Of a stretch of DNA of 64,000 nt, positions 26,849 through 36,502 are shown piece after piece. Both the position numbers and the translations under genes were made by a program. This DNA comes from Gemmatimonas phototrophica (GTDB lineage: Bacteria > Gemmatimonadota > Gemmatimonadetes > Gemmatimonadales > Gemmatimonadaceae): the NCBI RefSeq assembly GCF_000695095.2, contig NZ_CP011454.1, positions 2,790,001 to 2,854,000 on the forward strand. The letters run 5' to 3'. Under the pieces are notes generated by a model, which was not told the DNA's origin, searched no databases, and was given only the letters and a program-made list of their open reading frames with translations. Numbering within the stretch: the first letter of the stretch is position 1; each line of letters begins with the position of its first letter.

Positions 26849-27685
26849 TCACACCCGTCGCACAAACTCCGTAATGAGTCCTTCAAAACGGGAAGCCACC
26901 GCCTTGCCGGCGTCCATGACTTCCTGATGACTCAGCTTGTCGTGTGAAAGGCCGGCAGCTTTGTTGGTAATGCACGACACGGCCACCGCCCGCATTCCAA
27001 TCGCCCGCGCCATGATGACCTCCGGTACGGTGGACATGCCCACGGCATCTGCGCCCAGACGTTCCAGCATGCGCACCTCGGCGGGCGTTTCGTAGGTTGG
27101 CCCAAGCAAGCCGCAGTACACCCCTTCGTGCAGGGGGACATTGACTGCCGTTGCCGCGTCTCGCATGAGCGCGCGCAGCGCGGGATCGTACGGGTCACTC
27201 ATGTCGGGAAACCGCTCGTCGCCGCTCTCCGTGGGGCCGACGAGCGGATTGCGGAACATGAGATTCATGTGGTCCGCGATCAGCATGAGATCACCGGCAG
27301 TGAAGGTCCGGCGCACCCCGCCCGCCGCATTGGACGCGATGTACACCGGGGCGCCGAGGGCGTGCAGCACCCGGACCGGGAAGGCCGCGAGCCCTGCGGC
27401 GTGTCCTTCGTACATGTGAAACCGACCAGCCAGCAGCACGACCGGGCGACTGGCGAGAGTTCCCACCATGAGTTGTCCGGCGTGCCCGGCAACCGTTGCC
27501 GTGGGGAAACCGGGGACATGGGAGAACGGGATGCGCACCGGCTGCTCAAGCCGATCGGCAAGGCCGCCCAGCCCGGAACCCAGCACGATCCCAGCAACGG
27601 GCGTCTGCCACGCGGTACCCACGCGCTGTCGGATGTACGCGGCGGCGGCGGCCGCCGCCGACCCACCGACCGCAGAGCCACTCAT
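26849..27685 (-). CDS. Purine nucleoside phosphorylase (trimeric type)
   Basis: 278 residues from the ATG at 27685, which overlaps the adenosine deaminase stop by 4 bases. Motifs: GIVLGSGLGGLAD (phosphate-binding), GRFHMYEGH, SNAAGGV, GPTYETPAEVRML, GMSTVPEVIMAR and SCITNKAAGL with the purine-site Asn. It phosphorolyses inosine and guanosine to free base and ribose 1-phosphate. Last gene of the purine-salvage operon; the product of adenosine deaminase is its substrate. Confidence 0.95.
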   Translation of the reverse strand: MSGSAVGGSAAAAAAAYIRQRVGTAWQTPVAGIVLGSGLGGLADRLEQPVRIPFSHVPGFPTATVAGHAGQLMVGTLASRPVVLLAGRFHMYEGHAAGLAAFPVRVLHALGAPVYIASNAAGGVRRTFTAGDLMLIADHMNLMFRNPLVGPTESGDERFPDMSDPYDPALRALMRDAATAVNVPLHEGVYCGLLGPTYETPAEVRMLERLGADAVGMSTVPEVIMARAIGMRAVAVSCITNKAAGLSHDKLSHQEVMDAGKAVASRFEGLITEFVRRV

Positions 27686-28788
27686 ACCGCAGCCTCGGCG
27701 CCGAGATACATGGGCGGAACGGCGGTGGCCAGTTGAGCAATCTCCCGGGCGGCCCGTTCCCGAAGTGCCACCCGTGCGGTATAGGGGAGAAATGCCGCAT
27801 CGAAGGCGTTCAGCGACACCCGGGCCAACGTGGAGAAATCCCACCCCAGATACTGCGCACAGGCGCTGTACTCTTCCGTCAATGTGACGCCACTCATCAT
27901 GGTGTTATCCGTGTTGATGGTCACCACAGCACCCAATGCCAGATAGCGCTGCATCGGGTGCTCCGCAAAGGACGGCACAGCATGCGTCTGGACATTGCTG
28001 GTGGGACACACTTCCAGCGGAATACGACGGTCCACGACATAGGCTTCCAGCGCCGCATCTTCCTGCAAGCGGGTCCCGTGTCCAAGGCGGTTGGCACCGC
28101 AACGGTGGAGGGCCTCATGAATGGAGCCCGCCCCATCGCCCTCCCCGGCATGCACCGTCACCGCGAGGTTGTTGTTCCGCGCGTACTCAAAGGCGGCAGC
28201 ATGTTCATGCGCGGGATTACCCAACTCACCACCTGCGAGGTCAAACGCCACCACGCCACGCTGCTGGTAGGCCACGGCCAATTCGGCCATTTCCATGCTG
28301 TGCGGCCACGGAAGACTGCGCAGCGCACACACAATGCAGCGGGCCACCGTTCCGGTTTCCTTCTCCCCGCGCATGAGGCCGTGCAGCACGGCGTTCATCA
28401 CGTCGTCGCCGGAAAGCCCCTCGCGCATGTTGAGCGACGGGCAAAAGCGTACCTCGAGATATCGCACGCCATCAAGTGCAGCGTCCAACACGAGTTCGTG
28501 CGCAATACGCTCCAGTTCTTCGGCCGTTTGCATCACGGCCAGCGTGATCTCAAAGCGCGCCAGATACTCCTCGAGGTTATGCGCATCGTCCACCCGCATC
28601 CATCGGGCCAGCGCGGCGGCATCGTGATGCGGGAGCGTAATGCCCCGGGCTTCCGACAGAGCCAGCAAAGTGCCAGGCCGCAGCGAGCCGTCGAGATGGC
28701 AATGCAACTCGGCCTTGGGCAACGCTTGCAAGACACTGATGAACGCCGGATTCAACACCCGCCCCTCCCCCTCGGTGGACAGGCTCAT
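27682..28788 (-). CDS. add: Adenosine deaminase
   Basis: 368 residues. Zinc-dependent conversion of adenosine to inosine. Catalytic motifs: ELHCHLDGSL (HxH), TVHAGEGDGAG, RLGHGTRL, CPTSNVQT and NTDNTMMSG with the metal-binding Asp. No signal peptide, so cytoplasmic. Its ATG overlaps the stop of the upstream 80-residue ORF by 4 bases and its stop overlaps the next start, so translation is coupled through the operon. Confidence 0.95.
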   Translation of the reverse strand: MSLSTEGEGRVLNPAFISVLQALPKAELHCHLDGSLRPGTLLALSEARGITLPHHDAAALARWMRVDDAHNLEEYLARFEITLAVMQTAEELERIAHELVLDAALDGVRYLEVRFCPSLNMREGLSGDDVMNAVLHGLMRGEKETGTVARCIVCALRSLPWPHSMEMAELAVAYQQRGVVAFDLAGGELGNPAHEHAAAFEYARNNNLAVTVHAGEGDGAGSIHEALHRCGANRLGHGTRLQEDAALEAYVVDRRIPLEVCPTSNVQTHAVPSFAEHPMQRYLALGAVVTINTDNTMMSGVTLTEEYSACAQYLGWDFSTLARVSLNAFDAAFLPYTARVALRERAAREIAQLATAVPPMYLGAEAAV

Positions 28789-29024
28789 GCGGAGGCATCC
28801 TCCAATCGCTCACGCGCGGTAACCACACGAAAAATGGCGCCGCCGCTCACGGGCGTATCGGCGGCCGTCGGCAAACCGCGGCTGTCGGTGAGGCGTAATC
28901 GACCCGCTTCAATGCCATCGGCATCCTCGGGAAACAGCGCACGCACCGCCGCCAGAGCGGTGGATCCGGCGGGGACACTGACCCCGCGCTCATTCACGAA
29001 CACGCGTATATCGGCGTGGCTCAT
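28785..29024 (-). CDS. Small protein of unknown function in the purine-salvage operon
   Basis: 79 residues from the ATG at 29024, which shares a base with the upstream stop (TGATG); a GTG at 29027 is also possible. The N-terminal half (IRVFVNERGVSVPAGSTALA) reads like a beta-grasp, ubiquitin-like start, but there is no C-terminal Gly-Gly and there are no cysteines. Both ends overlap neighbouring genes, so it is certainly part of the operon. Function unknown; a small regulator or partner of adenosine deaminase or the nucleotidase is conceivable. Confidence 0.7.
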   Translation of the reverse strand: MSHADIRVFVNERGVSVPAGSTALAAVRALFPEDADGIEAGRLRLTDSRGLPTAADTPVSGGAIFRVVTARERLEDASA

Positions 29025-32000
29025 CACAAACTCCCTGGAGGAATGCTGCGAATGCGAACGGTGTCGTCGCCACGCACCGGTTGCGGCTGTCGCCGGAGAA
29101 ACGCCGCGACGGCATCGATATCCTTGACCGTCAGAAACTCGGTGGCCACGGCACCCGCAAGCTGTTCGCGGAAGTCGTTTTCCACCATGAAATCGTTCAT
29201 GGCCACGGTGTACATGCGCGCAGGGTCAATAGCCCGGCCGGCAGCATCCGACGCGCTGACAATCCGCGCCCCCTGCGGACGCGCGGCATCATACACTACC
29301 ACCATCCCACTCACATGGGCGTCAGGTCGCCCGCGCTCCAACACCGATTCGAGAATCTGCAAGAGCGTGGTGCCGCGCACACGCACACGCGTGACCATGT
29401 TTGCAAATGGCGCGACGTAATGCACACCGCCGTACGTCAGTGGCCCGGCCGCCAGCTCGGCGCGAATGCCGCCGTTGTTCCACATGCCAATATCCGCTCC
29501 TGCCGCCGAGCGCATGGCGTCAGCAAGCAAATTGCCCACCGCGTTTTGCGCACCGCTTCGTCGCATGGGGGCCGCCAGGGTCGCCACCGGTTGCGACAGG
29601 CGCGATGCGACACTCGCTACCGCAGCCTGCACAATGGAATCCATTTGCACGTGGGCACCGGCCACGACAGTGCCGGATACCGGTACGATGGTGGCGACGG
29701 CCGTTCCGCCGCCCAGCGGAACGTCCACCACGATGATGCCGCGCCCACTGGAGGTCGGCTCCACCACCGGCATGCCGTCAAACTCCAGCGTCATGTTCAC
29801 GTGCGCATGTCCCATGACGTACACATCCGGCCGGTCGGCGCCGAGCGCCGCCACACGCTTCCCCACATCAATCCCTGATCCGGTGCACACCGTTGGCCGA
29901 TCGCGATCGCAGCGTCCCCCGTCATGAATAACCGCAATGACGACCTGCGCCCCGCTGGCCCGCAATGCCTTCACCCGCTCCGCGAACACCGGCACCGGGT
30001 CAAGAAATGTGAGGGCCCCTACCTTGCGGCGACTCGCCGTTTCCGTGGTGTGGGTTCCTGCGGCACCAACAATACCGATGCGCACGCCATGACGATCAAC
30101 GATAGTGTCGCTGCGCAACCACTCCGGACGACGACCGTCAGGGCCACGTACATTGGCGCCCAGTACCGCGTGCCGTAAACCGCGCAGGCGCGCGCGCAGC
30201 GTGTCCTGTCCAAAGTCAAACTCATGGTTGCCCAGGGCACCGGCGGTTACGTCAAGTCGGTTGACGACATCCACGGTTGGGCGGCCATCGTTCCAATCGG
30301 AGGCCGGCGTGCCGGTGAACAGATCGCCGGCGTCAATCACCACATGTTCGCAGGCCGGGGAGACACAGTCCGCCTGCGCGCGTCGAATGGCGGCCGACAA
30401 CGCCACCGCGCCGCCGACTGGTTGGTTTCCCTGATCAAACTGGGGACGCAGAGCGGCGTGAAAGTCGCTCATGGCAATAACACGAACCGTGCGCTGACCA
30501 GCCTTCGGAGCCGGCGCGGCGCCCATTGTCGCCGTAGTGCCGGCCGGCCTCCCGCCTCCAGGCTCGGCCGAACGCCCGCGGGTCTGCTCGGCGAACGCTT
30601 GCGCACGCGCCGTCGCGGGCTCCAGCGTCCAATTGCGTTGCGCGTACTGCGCCGGGTTGAGCGCTCCCGCCTTCCGCACCTCGTCAATGATCAACTGACG
30701 GATGTCGAGATCGCGGTTGTACACCACCGGCGCGCCGGCGAGCATAGCAAAGCCTCCGCCTCCACCCTGACGATAGTTGTTGACCGCCATCGTGAAACTG
30801 TCCGTCGGCTGAACGTCGCGCCCCTTGACCGACAGGCGAGTGATGCGTGCGCCCGCGGCTTGCCGCAGGTCAATGGTGTACTCGGCGCCACTCACCACAT
30901 CGAAGTTGAAGCCCGGTACCGAGGGATCAATAATCCCGTTGGGTGCCACGCCATCGTTGCCCACGGTGCGATAGTAGCGCGCCGAGTGCTCAAGGAACGC
31001 CCGAAGCTGCGTGCCGGAAATGCGTACCGCCCGCAGGGTGTTGTCGTACGGATACAGCCGTGACAGCTCGGCCTGGGTGACCGCGCCGATGTCCAGACCA
31101 GCGTCCAGCGAAAAGGCGGCGGTCGCTGACAGATCGGCCCCGCTTGTTCGGCGCATCACTTCGTTCACCAGATCGGTAATGGGCATGTCCGCCACGCGGG
31201 CACTGTCCCCGGGCCACGCCACTGTCGTGCGCCCAACCGGTGCATTCACCCAGGCAACCGTGGCCTCGTGCGTGCCACGGGAGGCCGCCAAGACTTCGGG
31301 GTGCTCCCGGTGTCCGGCCACGCGCACCGACCGCCCCTTGTGCTCCACCACCACCCAGCGACGTTTCCGGCGTTCCAGCGTGAGGGTGCCCAGTGCCACC
31401 GACCCCGCCCAGTTCCGGGGCTGCATGACGAGCGCACCGTTGATGGTGCTGTCCACCAGTTCGCGATGGGAATGGCCGTAGACCACAGCATCAATCCCGT
31501 CAATTTCGCGCGGAATACGCCCCGCCACGTTCTCCGACGGCAGACCGGTGCCGACGGTGTCGTAGCTCGCCGGCTCGGACAGCCCGGAGTGCAGCAGGAC
31601 GATCACGACGTCGGCGTTGCGACGACGAGCCTCCTGCACTCGCTGGCGAACGGCGGGAACAATATCGGTGACCGTGAGTCCGGCCGCCTTGAGATTTTCG
31701 CGGTCCCACACCATGGCCCCCGGTGTGGTCCCTCCCACAATCGCCACCCGGAGGCCACGACGGGTCACCATCGTCAGTGGTGCGACAAAGGGCCGCCCCT
31801 TCGCATCGACAACGTTCGCGGCCACGAACGGGAATCCGGCCTGGAAGATGGCCTTCTGGAGTAACGGCACGCCATAATTGAACTCGTGGTTCCCCAGAAC
31901 AGCGGCGTCGTACCGCATCACATTCATGGCCGCGATGACCGGATGCACCGGAGTGGGCCGTACCCGGGCCGCGACGTAGAGGAGCGGATTGCCCTGGAGA

Positions 32001-32299
32001 ATGTCCCCGCCCTCTACCAACACCACCCCATCCGGGTTGGCACGGCGCGCCGAGTCCACAATGGTGGCGGCGGCAGCCAGCGAATGGGCGGGATCGGCGG
32101 TACCGGTGAAATAGTCCCAGCCCCGGAGGCGCCCATGTACGTCTGTCGTAGCCGCGATCGTGAGCTCGACCCGGCGCGGCTGGGCGGAGGCCGGGCGAAC
32201 GAGGGGGGCGGCGACGCTGGTCAGCACGCCAAGGGGGAGCAGCGCCGCGCCGAACCGGCACGACCGCAGCTTCGAAGACAGATACGAATGACGTCCCAT
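29024..32299 (-). CDS. Secreted double 5'-nucleotidase (two complete calcineurin-like plus C-terminal modules)
   Basis: 1091 residues with an N-terminal hydrophobic signal. Two tandem 5'-nucleotidase modules. Module 1 (about 45-560): TTDVHGRLRGWDY, GGDILQGNPL, LGNHEFNYG, YGHSHRE, then the C-terminal substrate domain with NNYRQGGGGGF. A Pro/Gly/Ala-rich linker lies near 570-600. Module 2 (about 605-1090): MSDFHAALRPQ, DAGDLFTGTP, LGNHEFDFG, MGHAHVN, then a second C-terminal domain (NAVGNLLADAM, MWNNGGIRAEL). Metallophosphoesterase ligands look intact in both. It would release nucleosides and phosphate outside the cytoplasm, feeding the downstream deaminase and phosphorylase. A tandem arrangement is unusual. 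Confidence 0.92.
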   Translation of the reverse strand: MGRHSYLSSKLRSCRFGAALLPLGVLTSVAAPLVRPASAQPRRVELTIAATTDVHGRLRGWDYFTGTADPAHSLAAAATIVDSARRANPDGVVLVEGGDILQGNPLLYVAARVRPTPVHPVIAAMNVMRYDAAVLGNHEFNYGVPLLQKAIFQAGFPFVAANVVDAKGRPFVAPLTMVTRRGLRVAIVGGTTPGAMVWDRENLKAAGLTVTDIVPAVRQRVQEARRRNADVVIVLLHSGLSEPASYDTVGTGLPSENVAGRIPREIDGIDAVVYGHSHRELVDSTINGALVMQPRNWAGSVALGTLTLERRKRRWVVVEHKGRSVRVAGHREHPEVLAASRGTHEATVAWVNAPVGRTTVAWPGDSARVADMPITDLVNEVMRRTSGADLSATAAFSLDAGLDIGAVTQAELSRLYPYDNTLRAVRISGTQLRAFLEHSARYYRTVGNDGVAPNGIIDPSVPGFNFDVVSGAEYTIDLRQAAGARITRLSVKGRDVQPTDSFTMAVNNYRQGGGGGFAMLAGAPVVYNRDLDIRQLIIDEVRKAGALNPAQYAQRNWTLEPATARAQAFAEQTRGRSAEPGGGRPAGTTATMGAAPAPKAGQRTVRVIAMSDFHAALRPQFDQGNQPVGGAVALSAAIRRAQADCVSPACEHVVIDAGDLFTGTPASDWNDGRPTVDVVNRLDVTAGALGNHEFDFGQDTLRARLRGLRHAVLGANVRGPDGRRPEWLRSDTIVDRHGVRIGIVGAAGTHTTETASRRKVGALTFLDPVPVFAERVKALRASGAQVVIAVIHDGGRCDRDRPTVCTGSGIDVGKRVAALGADRPDVYVMGHAHVNMTLEFDGMPVVEPTSSGRGIIVVDVPLGGGTAVATIVPVSGTVVAGAHVQMDSIVQAAVASVASRLSQPVATLAAPMRRSGAQNAVGNLLADAMRSAAGADIGMWNNGGIRAELAAGPLTYGGVHYVAPFANMVTRVRVRGTTLLQILESVLERGRPDAHVSGMVVVYDAARPQGARIVSASDAAGRAIDPARMYTVAMNDFMVENDFREQLAGAVATEFLTVKDIDAVAAFLRRQPQPVRGDDTVRIRSIPPGSL

Positions 32300-32514
32300 C
32301 CGGGAATGCTAGTCGCTGCCGGGAAGGGTGTGGAGTGCCAGCGTCAGTCCTCATGCTCTCCTTGCCTGTCCCACCATACATCCGCGAAGTTCCGGCGGTA
32401 CCGTCCAAACGGCCCGATCGCCGATACCCATTCGTTACACCGCCGTAACAGATCGGAAACGACGGCGGATCAGCTTCATCACATCATCTCGTGGTCGAAC
32501 CGGAACAACCGCTC

Positions 32515-33189
32515 ATGAAACCGCTCATCATCGGCATCGCGGGCGGAACCGGCTCGGGAAAGTCTACCGTCGCTCGCAAGGTAGCCGAAGCGCTTCCCGA
32601 CGCCTCTGTGGCATTCCTCGAGATGGACGCGTATTACCGGGATTTCCGGCACCTCACGCTACAACAGTTGCATCACGTCAATTGGGATCATCCTGATGCC
32701 TTCGATGTGGAGTTGCTGAGCGCGCATCTGGAGGGGCTCAACCGCGGGGAAGCGGTGGACATGCCGGTGTACGAGTTCGCCACGCATTCCCGCAGCACCC
32801 GCACACGACGCATTGCTCCGGCCGACGTTGTGGTCATTGACGGCATTCTGCTGCTCTCTGATCCGAACGTGCGGGCCCAATGCGATGTGAAGGTGTTCGT
32901 GGACGCTGACCCGGATATTCGTCTCATTCGCCGCATCCGTCGTGACACCGCAGTCCGTGGCCGTACACTGGAGTCGGTACTCGATCAGTACCTGACCACC
33001 GTGCAGCCCATGCATCTGCAGTTCGTCGAACCGAGCAAGCGCTACGCCGACGTCATTGTGCCACGGGGAGGCAGTAACACGGTCGCGATCGAAATGATCG
33101 TGGCCAAAATTCAGCGTCGTCTGCAGGCGCGCGCGTCGTTGCGTGCGCAGCAGCCCGACGCCGTACCGGCCGACGCCGGAACCCTGTGA
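32515..33189 (+). CDS. udk: Uridine kinase
   Basis: 224 residues from the ATG at 32515; the GTG at 32491 is less likely. P-loop GGTGSGKSTVARK, then FLEMDAYYRDFRHL with the substrate Asp-Tyr, HPDAFD, and VVIDGILLL (Walker B-like) and RRIRRDTAVRGRT in the lid. Phosphorylates uridine/cytidine with ATP or GTP. It is divergent from the purine-salvage operon and sits directly before the PhoB-like gene (8-base gap), possibly co-transcribed. Confidence 0.93.
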   Translation: MKPLIIGIAGGTGSGKSTVARKVAEALPDASVAFLEMDAYYRDFRHLTLQQLHHVNWDHPDAFDVELLSAHLEGLNRGEAVDMPVYEFATHSRSTRTRRIAPADVVVIDGILLLSDPNVRAQCDVKVFVDADPDIRLIRRIRRDTAVRGRTLESVLDQYLTTVQPMHLQFVEPSKRYADVIVPRGGSNTVAIEMIVAKIQRRLQARASLRAQQPDAVPADAGTL

Positions 33190-33196
33190 CCACGGT

Positions 33197-33919
33197 ATGA
33201 TTTCCCCTGCCCCGACCACCACCGATCGCATTCTCGTTGTTGACGACGAGCCCGAGATCGTTGCGCTGGTGGCCTATCACCTGGCGAAGTCTGGATATCG
33301 GGTATCCACGGCCTCCTCGGGGCAGGACGCACTCGAACTGGCCCGTCGCGAGCGACCGGCGCTCGTGGTCCTCGACCTGATGCTGCCGGGGATGTCTGGC
33401 TTTGACGTACTGGAGCAGCTCCGTCTCGACGAATCCACCCGCGACATCGCCGTCATCATGCTCACCGCGCGCCGCGAAGAGCCCGACCGCATTCGCGGAT
33501 TGTCGCTGGGCGCCGATGACTACCTCACCAAGCCCTTTTCGCCGGCCGAACTGGTGCTCCGCGTGGCGGCCATTCTCCGCCGCACGGGTTCTCCGGTGCC
33601 AGCGGGCGCCGATGCGCTGGTCATTGGTCCACTGCACATCGACCGGGCGGCCATGTCCGTGAATGTGGGGGGACAGGCGGTCGACCTCACGCCAACGGAA
33701 TTCAAACTGCTGCTCACACTCGCCGAACGCCGGGGACGCGTGCAGGGGCGCGGGCATCTGCTGGAAACTGTCTGGGAAGCGGCCCCGGACATTCAGACGC
33801 GCACCGTGGACATGCACGTGCAGCGGTTGCGGACAAAGCTGGGGACGGCGGGCGACCTCATCGAGACCGTTCGCGGCTTCGGGTATCGGCTGCGCTCCAC
33901 GGCACCGCGCGGTTACTGA
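33197..33919 (+). CDS. phoB: PhoB-like response regulator
   Basis: 240 residues from 33197. Receiver domain with the acidic pair Asp16-Asp17, phosphoacceptor Asp60 in LVVLDLMLPG, Thr in MLTARRE and Lys in LTKPFSP. The C-terminal OmpR/PhoB winged helix has DLTPTEFKLLLTLAERRGR and TVDMHVQRLRTKLG. Paired with the histidine kinase 3 bases downstream. Assignment to phosphate sensing rests on similarity to PhoB and on the neighbourhood (PstS, Pit, PPK, Ppx), so the symbol is an inference. Confidence 0.88.
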   Translation: MISPAPTTTDRILVVDDEPEIVALVAYHLAKSGYRVSTASSGQDALELARRERPALVVLDLMLPGMSGFDVLEQLRLDESTRDIAVIMLTARREEPDRIRGLSLGADDYLTKPFSPAELVLRVAAILRRTGSPVPAGADALVIGPLHIDRAAMSVNVGGQAVDLTPTEFKLLLTLAERRGRVQGRGHLLETVWEAAPDIQTRTVDMHVQRLRTKLGTAGDLIETVRGFGYRLRSTAPRGY

Positions 33920-33922
33920 GCC

Positions 33923-35362
33923 GTGCGGCTCACGCAGCGCCTGCTGCTGCAGAGTGCCGTCATTGCCACCTTGCTGGTGGTCATCATTCTTGGCGCCGTG
34001 GAATGGCGCGTACGCCACCGGCTCGACCTCGCCAGCGCCACGCAGGCCACCAGCAGTGCCCCATTAGCAGAAGATGCTGCGAATGCCGCCCTGCTGGCGG
34101 CCATTCGGCATGATGTGGCGCTCGCCAGCGGGTTCGCGCTGGTCGTGGCCTTGTTGCTGGCTCGCTCGCTGGCCAAACAGGTCACCCGCCCCATGGAAGA
34201 GTTACGCGACATGGCGCGCGATCTCGCCGGTGGTGATCTCACCGCCCGTCCGCCGCGCTCCATCAGCGGTGGCGAGGTGGGCCAGCTGGCCGAGAGCCTG
34301 CGGCAGGTTGGGGAGCAGATGGAAACGCGACTCTGGGAGATGCAGTCCGAAGAAGCCCTGCTGGTGGCGCTGACAGAGTCGTTGAACGAAGGCATCGTGG
34401 CCGTTGACGCACGCAAGCGCGTCGTGCGGATCAACGAAACCGGACGCCAGCTGCTCAACCTTCGGCAGTCCCTCCCGTTTGCCGCCAGTGATTTGCCGCA
34501 GGAGGTGCAGCTGCAGGAAGCCCTGCAACTGGTGCTCTCCGGGGCGCCCCCCATCTTCCGCGAAATTCACCTCGATGGGCATACCGTGGCGCTGACGGTG
34601 CGCGCCTTGAGTGGCGGCGGCGCCGTGCTGGCCATGTACGATCTGACGCAGGTCCGCCGGCTCGAAACGGTGCGCAGTGACTTTGTGGCCAACGTGTCCC
34701 ACGAGTTGCGCACTCCGCTCACGATCATCGGTGGGTTCGTGGAAACCCTGCAGGACGATGACGTACCGCCCGAGTTGCGGCGGCAATTCCTCGGCATGAC
34801 GGAAGCGAATGTGCAGCGTATGCAGCGCATCGTGGATGATCTGCTGGACCTGTCGCGGATTGAATCCGGCGGCTGGCGCCCCGCCCCTACGCTGTTGGAT
34901 TTGCCGGATGTGGCGTTAGAGGTCTTTGCCCCCCTGGAGTTGCGGGCCAGTCAGAAGGGGGTCGCTTTACGTATCGAATTGGCACCGGATGCCACCCAGA
35001 TCCTGTGCGATCCCACCGCGGCAGGGCAGATCCTGTCGAATCTGGCGGAGAATGCGCTGCGCCACACCACGACCGGTGCCGTCGCCATTTATACGGAACG
35101 GGACGGCAACGGCGTGTGGATGGGCGTGCGCGACACCGGATCGGGCATTCCGCCTGAACACCTTCCCCGAATTTTCGAGCGCTTTTACCGGGCCGACCCG
35201 GGGCGCTCTCGGGAAGCTGGGGGCACCGGGCTGGGGCTGTCCATCGTCCGCCACCTCGCCGAAGCCCATGGCGGGAAGGTGAAGGCGGAAAGCACCGTAG
35301 GGGTGGGGACGACCATCGCGGTGTGGCTACCCGTACAAAAGGCTGCCGGGGCATCGGCATGA
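33923..35362 (+). CDS. phoR: PhoR-like sensor histidine kinase
   Basis: 479 residues starting with GTG at 33923. Two membrane segments (residues about 8-25 and 70-88) bracket a very short extracytoplasmic loop, as in PhoR kinases that sense through transporter partners. HAMP follows (RPMEELRDMARDLAGGDL), then a PAS-like region, HisKA with His260 in VSHELRTPL, and HATPase with NLAENALRH, DTGSGIP, FERFYR and GGTGLGLSIV. All catalytic boxes look intact. It likely phosphorylates the adjacent regulator. No PhoU is next to it; the DUF47 protein at 48 kb may be the relevant partner. Confidence 0.88.
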   Translation: MRLTQRLLLQSAVIATLLVVIILGAVEWRVRHRLDLASATQATSSAPLAEDAANAALLAAIRHDVALASGFALVVALLLARSLAKQVTRPMEELRDMARDLAGGDLTARPPRSISGGEVGQLAESLRQVGEQMETRLWEMQSEEALLVALTESLNEGIVAVDARKRVVRINETGRQLLNLRQSLPFAASDLPQEVQLQEALQLVLSGAPPIFREIHLDGHTVALTVRALSGGGAVLAMYDLTQVRRLETVRSDFVANVSHELRTPLTIIGGFVETLQDDDVPPELRRQFLGMTEANVQRMQRIVDDLLDLSRIESGGWRPAPTLLDLPDVALEVFAPLELRASQKGVALRIELAPDATQILCDPTAAGQILSNLAENALRHTTTGAVAIYTERDGNGVWMGVRDTGSGIPPEHLPRIFERFYRADPGRSREAGGTGLGLSIVRHLAEAHGGKVKAESTVGVGTTIAVWLPVQKAAGASA

Positions 35363-35436
35363 GCCACCGCGTTCCGGCCTAGCCTCGCCACGCCGCTGCC
35401 GGAGCCGGTCGACGGGATTCGCCGGTTCCGTACTCT

Positions 35437-36282
35437 CTAGCTGGACTCCGACTGCCGACGCGGACGGCGCCCGGCAAAGGCCTCGGCTATGAGCCGTGGC
35501 AGCATGACTCCGGCCGGTCCCTCAATGGGGAGGATGCTCGGCCCCTGCCGCTGCCCTTCCATGGTCGGGTTCACCACAATGACCGTGGCCCCATGCGTGG
35601 CCGAAATCCAGGGCAAGGAGGCCGCCGGCTCCACGATATTGGAGGTGCCGACAGACAGAAAGACGTCGCAGGCCACAGCCGCATTTCGTGCCGCCTCGAA
35701 CGGCGTCATGGGCAAGGGTTCCCCGAACCAGACCACATCGGGGCGCAGCAATGCCCCGCAACTGGGACAGGGTGGGACCTCCCCGTGCAGTTCGTCGGAC
35801 GGCAGGACACTTCCCGCGCACCCGGCGCTGCAGCGGGCGTGCACCAGTGACCCATGCAACCGCACGACATCCCGGCTCCCTGCCCGCTCGTGCAGGTCGT
35901 CCACGTTCTGGGTGACCAGCGTGCAGTGCGCCACCCGGCTGGCCAGGGTGACCAAGGCATGATGGGCCGGATTGGGTTGCGCCGCGCGTACCATGGCCCG
36001 ACGAGCCGCATACCATTGCCAGACGCGCTGGGGGTGGGTGGCAAAGGCCTCGGGGGTGGCCAGTTCCTGAGGCGAGAACTGGGCCCACATGCCCGTCTGC
36101 GCCTCACGGAAGGTCGGAATGCCGCTCTCGGCGGAGACACCGGCCCCCGTAAGCACGCACACATGTTCCGCCGACCGGAGCGCCTTGGCGGCCACGGTCA
36201 GCGCTTCGGCGCGGGTTTGCGGGTCGGTGGGGGGCGGGGACGCGACGCGTCGCCGCTGCAGGGTAGGATCTGATGGCACCAT
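35437..36282 (-). CDS. cobB: Sirtuin NAD-dependent protein deacylase
   Basis: 281 residues from the ATG at 36282; ATGs at 36303 and 36318 are possible. Rossmann motif VCVLTGAGVSAESGIPTFR, TQNVDDLHERAG with the NAD-site Asn-Asp, catalytic His in VRLHGSL, a zinc ribbon (CSAGC and CPSC) and RPDVVWFGE. Uses NAD+ to remove acyl groups from lysine. It lies between phoR and the receptor on the opposite strand and shares a 220-base divergent region with the TonB-dependent receptor gene. Its C-terminus is basic. Confidence 0.93.
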   Translation of the reverse strand: MVPSDPTLQRRRVASPPPTDPQTRAEALTVAAKALRSAEHVCVLTGAGVSAESGIPTFREAQTGMWAQFSPQELATPEAFATHPQRVWQWYAARRAMVRAAQPNPAHHALVTLASRVAHCTLVTQNVDDLHERAGSRDVVRLHGSLVHARCSAGCAGSVLPSDELHGEVPPCPSCGALLRPDVVWFGEPLPMTPFEAARNAAVACDVFLSVGTSNIVEPAASLPWISATHGATVIVVNPTMEGQRQGPSILPIEGPAGVMLPRLIAEAFAGRRPRRQSESS

Positions 36283-36502
36283 ACTGGCGCGACAATACAA
36301 CATCGTCACGAATCGCACCAGATAGGCGGCAGGGTCCGCCAGCCAATGAGGTCAAAATCGATGTGACGGGGACGGGGCGAAGGTCGTGACATGTTCGTTG
36401 CAAAACCGTAGGGGTTTCGAAACCTGGGTCACGGAGCTTCCACTGCATCCGGAAGGCACCCTCTGCCATCCGTGAGCTGTGTCCTCTTATCTCCGAACTC
36501 TC

